Below are positions 1 to 8,800 of a stretch of 42,682 nucleotides of DNA, piece after piece. The notes beneath the pieces were generated by a model, which saw only the letters and a list, made by a program, of their open reading frames with translations, was not told where the DNA came from and did no database searches. Position numbers and translations under genes: made by a program. Origin of the DNA: Mycolicibacterium vulneris (lineage in GTDB: Bacteria; Actinomycetota; Actinomycetes; Mycobacteriales; Mycobacteriaceae); the NCBI RefSeq assembly GCF_002104765.1, contig NZ_NCXM01000041.1, forward strand, positions 1-42,682. Direction: 5' to 3'. Position 1 is the first letter of the stretch. Every line of letters starts with the position of its first letter.

Positions 1-85
1 GACAGGAGACCTTCACCCATCAACGACCGCTACAGCGTGTCGTCACACTTACTCAACCAACCTGCCTGGGCAGTACATTAGTCCA

Positions 86-134
86 GCGGCGACCGCAAGC
101 GCGGCGTGGCCGGGCGCGGCGGGTCGGCGCCGAT
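86..134. repeat. Solitary diverged copy of the 54-bp array repeat
   Basis: This stretch matches the unit of the tandem array at 28495-28710 with only a few differences. It keeps the central block CGCAAGCGCGGCG and the outer inverted arms (GGCGACC on the left, GGTCG-CGCC on the right). It lies just upstream of the first gene. That the same short element occurs both singly and as an array shows it is dispersed in the genome. The arms could form an RNA hairpin. Its effect on the gene that follows is unknown. Confidence 0.7.
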
Positions 135-171
135 GAATTCGGGTCTGGGCCCGCGGAGTAGAACGAATGCC

Positions 172-921
172 ATGCCGAACATCATCGACACCATCACCAC
201 CCCCGATGGCACCTGCACGGTGCACCTGTTCACCCCCGACGGACCGGAATCCCAAGTCCCGTGGCCCGGTGTGGTCATGTATCCCGACGCCGGCGGCGTG
301 CGCGACATGTTCCAGCAGATGGCCGCCAAGCTGGCCGGCTTCGGCTACACCGTGCTGCTTCCCGATGTCTATTACCGCACCGCGGACTGGGCGCCGTTCG
401 ACATGGCGACCGTGTTCAGCGACAAGACGGAGCGCGGGCGCCTGTTCTCGATGATCGGCAGCGTCACCCCCGACCTGATGGCCGCCGACGCCGGCGCGTT
501 CTTCGACTATCTGGCCGCCCGCCCGGAGGTGCTCGGCGAGCGTTTCGGGGTGTGCGGCTACTGCATGGGCGGCCGGACGTCGCTGATCGTGGCCGGGCGG
601 GTGCCCGACCGGGTGGCCGCCGCGGCGTCGTTCCACGGCGGCGGCCTGGTGACCGACACCGAGGACAGCCCGCACCTGCTGGCCGACAGGATGAGCGCCA
701 CGGTGTACGTGGGCGGCGCCGAGAACGATGCCTCGTTCACCGCCGGTCACGCCGAGCAGCTCGACAAGGCGCTGACGGCGGCCGGCGTCCAGCACACCAT
801 CGAGTGGTATTCGGCCGGCCACGGGTTCGCGGTTCCGGACAACGCGCCGTACGACGCCGCCGCGGCCGAGCGGCATTGGGACGCGATGACTGAGCTGTTC
901 GCGTCGGCGCTACCGCGTTAG
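172..921 (+). CDS. Dienelactone hydrolase family protein
   Basis: An alpha/beta hydrolase of 249 residues, the usual size for the dienelactone hydrolase family. The predicted triad is visible: Cys131 in GYCMGG (a Cys nucleophile in place of Ser), Asp186 in AENDAS and His217 in SAGHGF. Family members hydrolyse lactones or esters; the natural substrate here is unknown. No signal peptide is seen, so it is probably cytosolic. The frame stays open upstream to 106, but that part is repeat-derived sequence, so the ATG at 172 (reading MPNIIDTITT) is preferred. It is convergent with the glycosyltransferase gene and the two coding ends overlap by 12 bp. The fold is secure, the substrate is not. Confidence 0.85.
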   Translation: MPNIIDTITTPDGTCTVHLFTPDGPESQVPWPGVVMYPDAGGVRDMFQQMAAKLAGFGYTVLLPDVYYRTADWAPFDMATVFSDKTERGRLFSMIGSVTPDLMAADAGAFFDYLAARPEVLGERFGVCGYCMGGRTSLIVAGRVPDRVAAAASFHGGGLVTDTEDSPHLLADRMSATVYVGGAENDASFTAGHAEQLDKALTAAGVQHTIEWYSAGHGFAVPDNAPYDAAAAERHWDAMTELFASALPR

Positions 922-2124
922 CGCGGTCATCAGCACCGTCGCGGCCACCGCGGTGCCGTCGGTGCGGATCGTGGCGGCCACCGATCTCGCCCGCGCGCAG
1001 GTCTGGTCGGTTAGGACCGCCTCGAGCGCGGTCGACAACGACTCGGCGGTCGGGGCGGGGCCGTCGTGGGCGGCGCCGATGCCCAGGTCGCGCACCCGGG
1101 TCGCCCAGTAGGGCTGGTCGGCCCCCTGGGGCACCACCACCTGCGGCGCGCCGGCCCGGGCGGCCGTCGTCGTGGTGCCCGCCCCGCCGTGATGCACGAC
1201 GGCGGCGACCCGCTCGAAGAGCGCCTGGTGGTTGACCTCGCCGACAGCCACGCAGTCGTCCCGGTCGTCGATCGGGGACAGGTCGGCCCAGCCGCGCGAA
1301 ACCACGACCCGGCGGCCCTGCGCGCGGACCGCCTCGATGGCCGTCCGCGCGACGTCATGCGAGGCGCGCATCGGCATGCTGCCGAAGCCCACATAGACCG
1401 GCGGTGCGCCCGCGTCGAGGAATTCGACCAACTCGGCCGGCAGCGGGCGTTCGTCGCGCAACAACCAGGCGCCGGTTTGTACCACGTCGAGGTCGGCGGG
1501 CTGCCACGGGTCCAGGATCGGATCGGTCGCCAGCCACGGGCGGTCGGTCAGCGCGTAGTCGCGCAGGTTGTCCAGCGGCGGCAGTCCGATTGCCCCCCGG
1601 TGACCGTTGAGCGTCGCGCCGAACGGCTCCTGCATGTGCTGGCCGTCGAGTTGCCACAGCAGCGGGTTGTCGACCGTGCGGGGCGGGAACGGCTCGTTGG
1701 CGTACGTCGGCGGGGGGTGGTGCGGCGACGGCAGGATGGTGGGCTGGTAACTGACGTAGACGTAGCGGATCCCCAGGCTTTCGGCCACCGATCGGGCGGC
1801 CGCGGCGGCCGGCGGGAAGCCGGCCACCACCATCGCGTCGCAGCCCTCGGCCGCGGCGGCCACGGCGTCGAATTGCACGGCGATCAGCCCGTCCAGGTGC
1901 CGGCGCAGGTCCGCCTCCGACGGCATCGCTCCGGTCTTCATCGCCCGCAGTGAGTCGCCAAACGGCAACAGCGGCACATCGACACGGGCCAGCAGCTCAA
2001 CGAATTCGGCGTCCGGCGGCGCGCTCACCCGCGCGTCGACGCCGAGCGCCCGCAGGTGCACCGCGAGCGCGGCGAGCGGCTCGACGCCTCCGCGCGAGTC
2101 GTACGCCGACAGCAACACCCGCAT
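910..2124 (-). CDS. UDP-glycosyltransferase-like protein (GT1, GPL/macrolide type)
   Basis: A GT-B glycosyltransferase of 404 residues. The N-terminal half begins MRVLLSAYDSRGGVEPL, the acceptor-side Rossmann domain. The C-terminal half carries VHHGGAGTT near residue 311, the nucleotide-sugar binding signature of the family. It resembles the mycobacterial Rv1524/Rv1526c and rtfA/gtfA group, which glycosylates glycopeptidolipids in the M. avium complex. Whether it acts on a glycopeptidolipid is inference; no GPL synthetase is in this window. The start at 2124 is chosen over one ten codons upstream because GGGAG lies about 9 nt before it and TAGAGT (2155-2160) is a plausible -10. It stands alone and is convergent with the hydrolase. 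Confidence 0.85.
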   Translation of the reverse strand: MRVLLSAYDSRGGVEPLAALAVHLRALGVDARVSAPPDAEFVELLARVDVPLLPFGDSLRAMKTGAMPSEADLRRHLDGLIAVQFDAVAAAAEGCDAMVVAGFPPAAAAARSVAESLGIRYVYVSYQPTILPSPHHPPPTYANEPFPPRTVDNPLLWQLDGQHMQEPFGATLNGHRGAIGLPPLDNLRDYALTDRPWLATDPILDPWQPADLDVVQTGAWLLRDERPLPAELVEFLDAGAPPVYVGFGSMPMRASHDVARTAIEAVRAQGRRVVVSRGWADLSPIDDRDDCVAVGEVNHQALFERVAAVVHHGGAGTTTTAARAGAPQVVVPQGADQPYWATRVRDLGIGAAHDGPAPTAESLSTALEAVLTDQTCARARSVAATIRTDGTAVAATVLMTALTR

Positions 2125-2211
2125 TCGTGCCACTCCCACCTGCCTGGTCGGCAAACTCTATCGCCGGCCGGGCGCCGGGGTGCCGGCCTCGCAGCAAATT
2201 CCGGCGCCTCG

Positions 2212-2227
2212 GCCGGCTTTCGCCGGC
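2212..2227 (-). terminator. Possible terminator hairpin after the acyl-CoA dehydrogenase operon
   Basis: GCCGGC, loop TTTC, GCCGGC: a 6-bp GC-only stem lying 50 bp past the last gene of the minus-strand operon that ends at 2277. No T-tract follows, so this is weak. The rest of the 150-bp gap (2125-2276) shows only GC-rich sequence and the glycosyltransferase promoter. Confidence 0.3.
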
Positions 2228-2276
2228 GCACGCAGAAAAATCACCGCGAGCTCATGCATGGCGGCGGCGCCGAACC

Positions 2277-3374
2277 TCAGAAGGCCGGCAGGTCCACCAA
2301 TTCGGCCAGGCGGGCGCGGTGGCGGTAGGCGGTGCCGAATGCCAACTGGTCGCTCTTGGCCCGCTTGAGGTACAGGTGGGCTGGATATTCCCAGGTCATC
2401 CCGATGCCGCCGTGCAGCTGCACGCACTCCTCGGCGGCGTGCACGGCGACATCGCTGCAGTAGGCCTGGGCGATGGCCGCGGCCGCGTCCGCGTCGGCGC
2501 CGGCGCAGGTGTCGGCCGCGTAGCGGGCCGCGGCCGTCGCCGCACCGATTTCGAACCACAGGTCGGCCAGCCGGTGCTTGATCGCCTGGTAGGAGCCGAT
2601 CGTGCGGCCGAATTGCCTGCGCTCCCTGGCGTACTCCAGCGTGGTCTCGAAGCACCATTGGGCGACCCCGAGTTGCTCGGACGCCAGCAGGGCCGCCCCG
2701 GTCCGGATGGCTTCGGTGATCGGCGCGTCGCCCGCCCCGACCCGGGACGACGGAGATCCCGAAAACGACACGGCGGCAAGGGGTCTGGTCATGTCCAGCG
2801 CGAGCGCCGGGGAGATCTGCACGCCCGCCGCGTCGCGGGCGACGGTGTGCAGCTCGAGCCCGTCGTTCCCGGCGACCGGGACCACCAGCACATCGGCGGC
2901 GTCGGCTCCGGCCACGCTGGTGACCGACCCGCCCAGCCCGTCGGCGCCGCCGCTGACGCCCGTGATCGGGTCGCCGGGTGCGCTCGACAGCGGCACCACC
3001 AACGCCGCCGTCAGCTCACCCTGGGCCAGCCCCGACACGGTCTCGGTGTCACCGGCGCGCAGCAGCGCGATCGTGGCGAGGACCGCGCTGGACAGGAACG
3101 GCACCGGCGCGACAGCCCGGCCGATCTCCTCCATGACCACGGCCGCCTCGCGGGCGCTGGCTTCGGCGCCGCCCAGCGACTCCGGAACCAGCAGGCCGGC
3201 CACACCCAGTTCGGTGGCCAGCGTGCGCCAGACTCCCGAAAAGTCTTGCGGTTGCGGGTCATACACGCGCGTGACCGTTTCGGGCGGGCACCGCTCGGCG
3301 AACAGCTGACGGACGCCGGCCCGCAACGCCTCTTCGGTGTCGGAGTACAGCAGGTCGGCGGTGTGCGCGCTCAT
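2277..3374 (-). CDS. Acyl-CoA dehydrogenase, non-catalytic-type subunit (FadE)
   Basis: An acyl-CoA dehydrogenase family protein of 365 residues. It has the helical N-terminal domain, a reduced middle domain and the C-terminal FAD/helix region with HGGIGMTWEYPAHLYLKRA. The Glu of the usual near-C-terminal YEGT/IEGGT motif is missing; the equivalent stretch reads DQLAFGTAYRH. In mycobacteria such subunits pair with a Glu-bearing neighbour to make alpha2-beta2 FadE enzymes, as described for cholesterol side-chain degradation. The partner here is the adjacent gene, whose stop overlaps this start by ATGA; that is why 3374 is chosen over an upstream ATG. It is the last gene of the SDR-FadE-FadE operon. 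The substrate is unknown, a CoA thioester is expected. Confidence 0.85.
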   Translation of the reverse strand: MSAHTADLLYSDTEEALRAGVRQLFAERCPPETVTRVYDPQPQDFSGVWRTLATELGVAGLLVPESLGGAEASAREAAVVMEEIGRAVAPVPFLSSAVLATIALLRAGDTETVSGLAQGELTAALVVPLSSAPGDPITGVSGGADGLGGSVTSVAGADAADVLVVPVAGNDGLELHTVARDAAGVQISPALALDMTRPLAAVSFSGSPSSRVGAGDAPITEAIRTGAALLASEQLGVAQWCFETTLEYARERRQFGRTIGSYQAIKHRLADLWFEIGAATAAARYAADTCAGADADAAAAIAQAYCSDVAVHAAEECVQLHGGIGMTWEYPAHLYLKRAKSDQLAFGTAYRHRARLAELVDLPAF

Positions 3375-4561
3375 CGGGGCAGGTCCTTCCACGCGACGTC
3401 TTTGTCGACACGATGTTCACCAGGCAGGCCGAGGATGCGCTCCGAGATGGTGTTGCGCAGGATTTCTGACGTGCCGCCCTCGATCGAGTTGCCGCGTGCC
3501 CGCAGGTAGCGGTAGCCGGGCCCGCGACCGACCAGGTCGACCGTCTCGGGCCTGCGCATGGTCCAGTCGTCGTAGTACAGCCCGGATTCGCCGTGCAGTT
3601 CGATCTCGAAGCCCGAAATCGCTTGCGCCAGTTTGGCGAAAGCCACCTTCATGCCGGCGCCCTCGGGGCCGGGCTGACCGGTGGCCGCCTGTTGCCGCAA
3701 CCGTTCACCGGCGAGCCGAAAGACCTCCGCCTCGACCCACAGCCGCATCAGCTGGTCGTGCATCGCGGGGTTGCGCAGTGCGGGCTCGTCGCGCCAGGCC
3801 GCGGTGACCTTGCCGATGTGGCCGCCTTCCCGTGGGACGCCGGCACGCGACCCGATGGCGACGCGTTCGTTGTTGAGCGTGGTGGTCGCGACCCGCCAGC
3901 CGCCGCCCTCCGGGCCGAGGCGATTGGCATCTGGCACCCGGACGTCGGTGAGGAACACCTCGTTGAATTCCGCCTCGCCGGTGATCTGGCGCAACGGCCG
4001 GATATCGACCCCCGGTTGCGTCAGGTCGCAGAGGAAGTAGGTCAGACCGTGGTGTTTCGGCACGGCCGGATCGGTCCGGGCGACCAGGATGGCCATCTGC
4101 GCGTGTTGCGCCTGCGAGGTCCACACCTTCTGCCCGTTGACAATCCAGTCGTCGCCGTCGCGCACCGCACGGGTGGCCACCCCGGCCAGGTCGGATCCGG
4201 CGCCTGGCTCGCTGAACAACTGGCAGTAGATCTGCTCACCGGTGAACAACGGGCGCAGGAACTTTCGCTTCTGCTCGTCCGTGCCGAAGGCCGCGATCGT
4301 CGGCGCCGCCATGCCCATGCCGATGTAATTCTTGCGGGTACCGCCCACCGGCGCGCCGGCGGCGGCCAGCCGGGCATCGACGCGCTCCTGAGCGGTGCGC
4401 GGCAGATCCAGCCCGCCGAAGCCGTGCGGTAGATGCACCCAGGCTAGCCCCGCATCGTATTGTGCACCAAGGAAATCCCGTGGATCGCTGGTTGCCGGAT
4501 CGTGTTCATCGAGCAGGGCCTGCACCCGCGCGTCCAGGTCGGCCGTGTCGACGGCGGTCAT
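3371..4561 (-). CDS. Acyl-CoA dehydrogenase, catalytic-type subunit (FadE)
   Basis: An acyl-CoA dehydrogenase of 396 residues with all three family domains. FAD/substrate-binding stretches such as QLFSEPGAGSDLAG and WIVNGQKVWTS are clear. The C-terminal SIEGGTSEILRNTI supplies the catalytic Glu that its neighbour lacks. It introduces a trans-2,3 double bond into an acyl-CoA, passing electrons to ETF (family knowledge). The start is the ATG overlapping the stop of the SDR gene (ATGA), and its own stop overlaps the next start the same way, so the three genes are translated as a coupled set. It probably forms a heterotetramer with the 2277-3374 product. Confidence 0.9.
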   Translation of the reverse strand: MTAVDTADLDARVQALLDEHDPATSDPRDFLGAQYDAGLAWVHLPHGFGGLDLPRTAQERVDARLAAAGAPVGGTRKNYIGMGMAAPTIAAFGTDEQKRKFLRPLFTGEQIYCQLFSEPGAGSDLAGVATRAVRDGDDWIVNGQKVWTSQAQHAQMAILVARTDPAVPKHHGLTYFLCDLTQPGVDIRPLRQITGEAEFNEVFLTDVRVPDANRLGPEGGGWRVATTTLNNERVAIGSRAGVPREGGHIGKVTAAWRDEPALRNPAMHDQLMRLWVEAEVFRLAGERLRQQAATGQPGPEGAGMKVAFAKLAQAISGFEIELHGESGLYYDDWTMRRPETVDLVGRGPGYRYLRARGNSIEGGTSEILRNTISERILGLPGEHRVDKDVAWKDLPR

Positions 4562-5340
4562 TGCCCGCCGCCCGGGGCGGACTGGAATCCCTGTGCGGCG
4601 CCCAGCAGCAGGCCACCGTCGATCACCATGGTCTCGCCGGTGATCCAGCTGGCCGCATCGGAGACCAGGAAGGCGACGGCCGCGGCCACGTCGATCGGCT
4701 CCCCGATGCGCCCGAGCGCGATCGACGATGCCAGCGGGTCCTCGTGGTCCTTCCACAGCGCCTCGGCGAGCCGGGTGCGGACCACACCCGGGCATATCGC
4801 ATTGACCCTGATGCGTGGCGAAAGTTCCAGCGCCAGTTGCTTGGTGACGTGGATCAGCGCGGCCTTGGTGGCGTTGTACAGGCCCATCGCCGGCGATTGA
4901 TGCATGCCGCCGATGGAGGCCGTGTTGACGATCGCCCCGCCGTGCTCACCCATCCACGACTTGACCACGAGTGAGGTCCACAGCAGCGGTGCCCACAGGT
5001 TGACGTCGAAGATCTTGGTGAAGCGGGCGTGATCCTGGTCGATCAGCGGACCGTATGCCGGGTTGGTTCCGGCGTTGTTGATCAGGATGTCGACGCTGCC
5101 GAAGCGCTCCAGTGCGAGCTCGACGCAGCGGCGCGCCGCGTCCTCGTCGACCGCATGGGCACCCACCCCGAGGACCTGCTTCCCCACCTGGGCGGCGGCC
5201 TCGTCGGCGGCCTCCTGCTTGCGCGCGGTGAGCACCACGTTGGCCCCCGCGGCCGCTAGCTGCTGGGCGATCGACAGCCCGATTCCGCGCGACGCGCCGG
5301 TGATGATCGCGGTACGGCCGGTCAGATCTTGTGTGGTCAT
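4558..5340 (-). CDS. Short-chain dehydrogenase/reductase (FabG-like)
   Basis: A classical SDR of 260 residues. It shows the cofactor motif TGASRGIG near the N-terminus, NNAG, the catalytic Ser in NTASIGG, and Tyr-x-x-x-Lys in YNATKAAL. Such enzymes oxidise or reduce beta-hydroxy/beta-keto acyl-CoA or acyl-ACP with NAD(P)(H). Placed first in an operon with two acyl-CoA dehydrogenases, a 3-hydroxyacyl-CoA dehydrogenase or ketoreductase role is likely. The ATG at 5340 is preceded by GGAAGG at a suitable distance; the frame extends further upstream but gives a non-SDR tail. The 113-bp gap to the divergent small gene is AT-richer than the surroundings (TAAAAT on this strand) and probably holds both promoters. 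Confidence 0.9.
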   Translation of the reverse strand: MTTQDLTGRTAIITGASRGIGLSIAQQLAAAGANVVLTARKQEAADEAAAQVGKQVLGVGAHAVDEDAARRCVELALERFGSVDILINNAGTNPAYGPLIDQDHARFTKIFDVNLWAPLLWTSLVVKSWMGEHGGAIVNTASIGGMHQSPAMGLYNATKAALIHVTKQLALELSPRIRVNAICPGVVRTRLAEALWKDHEDPLASSIALGRIGEPIDVAAAVAFLVSDAASWITGETMVIDGGLLLGAAQGFQSAPGGGQ

Positions 5341-5453
5341 GGCGTCGGGCCTTCCGTCGCGGTGAGAGCCGCCGTTGAGCAGCGGGAATTTCGTTTGCTG
5401 TCGGATTTTATTCGTGATGTTTTGAACGTGTGTTGAGGTGGTATGCCACGCGC

Positions 5454-5804
5454 ATGCTATCGAAATTGACACTCATGAAACCGCTGGTTGTTGCCGGGGC
5501 TGTCGCGGCGGCCATCGCCGCCGCGCCTGCGGCCGCTGCTGACGTCTACGTCGCCGGACCAGCCGCCAATTCCTCCGCGCCCACCCACGTCACCTTCAAG
5601 GACGACCCGGGCGGCGGCGGCTGCGACGCCAACGGAAACTGCGGCTCCGGTGGCCAGTTCAACGGTCCCGGCGGCGGTCCTGGCGGCCAGGGCTGCGTGC
5701 CGGGTGTCGGCTGCGGCTCGGGCGGGCAGAACGCGGGCCCGGGAGGCATCCCGGGCGGCACCGGCTGTCTGCCGGGCGTCGGCTGCGGCTCCGGCCACGC
5801 CTAA
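5454..5804 (+). CDS. Small exported Gly-rich protein with C-x5-C repeats
   Basis: A 116-residue protein that I cannot assign to a named family. It starts with a Sec signal: positive MLSKLTLMK, a hydrophobic Ala/Val stretch, and a cleavage site near APAAAA-DVYV. The mature part is about 80 residues, Gly/Pro-rich, and holds three units with a C-x5-C pair each (CDANGNC, CVPGVGC, CLPGVGC), separated by GPGG linkers. Even Cys spacing outside the membrane suggests three small disulfide loops. Starts at GTG 5430 and ATG 5475 are possible; 5454 gives the most typical signal peptide. It lies between two lipid operons and diverges from the SDR gene. Function unknown. Confidence 0.75.
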   Translation: MLSKLTLMKPLVVAGAVAAAIAAAPAAAADVYVAGPAANSSAPTHVTFKDDPGGGGCDANGNCGSGGQFNGPGGGPGGQGCVPGVGCGSGGQNAGPGGIPGGTGCLPGVGCGSGHA

Positions 5805-5817
5805 TCGCTAGAACCCT

Positions 5818-8800
5818 TCAGCCTCCCGAGAGCCTGGTGATCCAGGCCCGGGAGGCTGCTGGGTCTATGACGTCGTCCAGTTCGAATGTGGTGGCCGCCC
5901 GCAGCGCCTTACCGTGCTCGTAGGCCGCGGCCACCAGGCGATCGAAGAGGCTCTGCCGCTCGGCGGGATCGCCTGACTCGTCCGCGGCGGCCAGCTCTTT
6001 GCTGAAACCAAGGCGCACAGCGCCTTCCAGGCCCATGCCGCCAATTTCGCCCGTCGGCCATGCGACGGTGAAGTGCGGCGCGCGGAATGAACCGCCGGCC
6101 ATCGCCATGGCGCCGAGCCCATATCCCTTGCGCAAGATGATCATTCCCAGCGGCACCGTCAGCCGGGCACCCAGGACGAACATCCGCCCGAACCGGCGAA
6201 CCGCCGCTTGGATCTCCGCGTCGGGCCCGACCATGAAGCCCGGGGTGTCGCACAGCGAGATCACCGGCAGCCCAAACGATTCGCACAAGGTCAGGAAGTC
6301 GCCGGTCTTGTCGGCCGCCTCGGCATCGATCGCGCCACCCAGGTGGTGGGTGCTGTTGGCGATCAACCCGTACGGCACTCCCTCGACGCGCACCAGCGCG
6401 GTGACGATGCCCACGCCGTAATCCGGCCGCAGCTCCAGCACCGAACCGACGTCGACGATCGCCTCGATCGCCCGGTGCACGTCGTAGGCGCGTAACCGGT
6501 TCTGCGGCACCACATGCCGGGCCAGCCGCGGGTCCGGCGCCGTCCAGTCGCTCAGGGTGCCCTGAAAATACGAGAGGTATTGCTTGGCCAGCGCGACCGC
6601 GTGCGACTCGTCCCGGGCGACCAGGCTGATCACGCCGTTGCGCCGCTGCACCCCGATCGGCCCGATCGCCTCCGGCGGATACACGCCCAGCCCGCCGCCC
6701 TCGATCATCGCCGGGCCGCCCATCCCGATATTCGCGTCCGGTGTTGCGATGATCACGTCGCACACGCCGGCCAGCGCGGCGTTGCCGGCGAAGCACCGGC
6801 CCGACACGACCGAAACCAGCGGCACTTTGCCACTCAGTGCCGCCAGCATCCGGAAGGTCGGGACGTCCAGCCCGGCGGCACCGCCGACATCGGTATCCCC
6901 CGGCCTGCCACCGCCGCCCTCGGCGAACAGCACCACCGGCAACTGTTTTCGCGCGGCGAGGTCGAACACGCGGTCGGTCTTGGCGTGGTTGCGCATGCCT
7001 TGCGTACCGGCCAGCACGGTGTAGTCGTAGGACACCACGACGGCCTGCGCCGCGGCCTGCCCGAACCGGTCCGCGCCGATGGTGGCCAGGCCGGCGACCA
7101 GTCCGTCGGCCGGGGTGTTGGCGATCAGGTCCTCTTCGGAGCGGCGACTGCGCTGCGCCGCAATGGCCAGCGCACCGTATTCGACGAAGCTGTCGGGATC
7201 GATGAGATCGGCGATGTTCTCCCGCGCGGTGCGCCGGCCTCGGCTGTGCCGCTTGGCGACCGCAGCCGGGCGGCCCTCGTCCAGGGTCAGGGAATGCCGA
7301 TGTAAGACCTCGTCCAGATCGGCGCGCGGCCGGTCGAGATCCATTGCAGCCGAGATCGACTCGCCGTCTCCCGCCGCCTGCGTCCGGGTGAAGACCAGCA
7401 GCGGGTCTCCGGTCCCGACCACCTGCCCGGGCCTGACCAGAACCCGGACGGTTCGCAGCGCGTCCGGCGCGACGAGCACGTGCTGCATCTTCATCGCTTC
7501 CAGGACGACCAGCTGGCCGCCCGCGGCGTATTCGGCTCCCTCGGGCGCTACCTCGACCACGGTGCCGGCCAGCTGCGCGCGCAGCGCGTCCTCGCCGGGA
7601 TAGAGCTCGACCGCCGCCACCCGCGGTGCTTGCTCGTGAGACTGTGCGGCCCGGGCCAGTTCGGGCAGCTTCTCGTCGAGGAAACCGGTGCTTACCCAAC
7701 CGGATTCGATCCGGTCATCGGTCAGCAGCTCGCGCAGGAATCCGATGTTTGTGTGGACGCCCTCGATGCCGAATTCGGCCAGCGCGGTGCGCGCCTTGCG
7801 CACCGCGGCCGGCCATGACGATCCGTGCACGTCCACGATGAGTTTGGCGAGCAGCGAATCGTACTGGGGGCTTATCACCAGCCCCGCCCGGCCGTACGTG
7901 TCGACGCGCACGCCGGGGCCGCTGGGCGGGGAGAAGGCCGTGAGCGTGCCGGCCGATGGCACGACGGAGAAGTCGGGCCCGAAGGTCTCCGCATTGACCC
8001 TGACCTGAATGGCGATGCCGCGGTGAGCGGCCGGCTCGCCGATGACTTCCATTCCGTCGGAGGCGATTCCGGAGGCCAGCCCCAGCTGGTAGAAGGACGC
8101 GCCGCCGGCGATGGCCAGTTGGACCGCCACCAGGTCGAGCCCGGTAGTTTCCTCGGTGACGGTGTGCTCGACCTGGATGCGCGGGTTGACCTCGAGGAAA
8201 ACGAATTCCTGGCCAGTGACCAGGAATTCGACGGTGGCCAGCCCACGCAGGCCCACGCGGGCGCACAGCCGCACCGCCGCCTGGTGCAGGGCCCGGCGCA
8301 ATTCGTCCGAAAGGCCTTGGGCAGGGGCGATTTCGACCAGCTTCTGGTAGCGCCGCTGGATGCTGCAGTCGCGGTCGCCGACGGCGCGTGCGTGTGTCTG
8401 GTGCCCGGCTGGCGCGGCAACGACCTGCACCTCGATGTGGCGGGCGTCGGTGAGCAGCGCCTCGGCGAACAGCGCGGGGTCGCCGAAGCCCAACTGCGCT
8501 TCGGCGGCGCAGCGCTGGTAGGCGTCGTCGACCTGATCGGCGCTGTGCACCTTGCGCATCCCGCGCCCTCCGCCGCCAGCGAGGGCCTTGATCATGATGC
8601 CGCCATCCTGCGCGGCGAAGAATGCCTTGATGTCCTCGACGCCGCTCGGCCCCTCGGTCGCGGGCAGCACCGGCACGCCGGCGGCCATCGCGGCGCCGCG
8701 GGCGGACGTCTTGTTGCCGAGCAGCTCGAGCACCCGGGCGTCGGGACCCACGAACGTATAACCGCCCGCCTCGCACGCGTTAGCGAATTCGGCGTTCTCG

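Noticed and set aside
1..85. End of a gene at the left edge
   Set aside because: No frame with coding character or family similarity is visible in this short stretch; it may hold a promoter for the hydrolase gene, but none is clear.
5909..7699. Second minus-strand frame within the carboxylase gene
   Set aside because: Overlaps the carboxylase completely in another frame; Arg/Gly-rich, no motifs.
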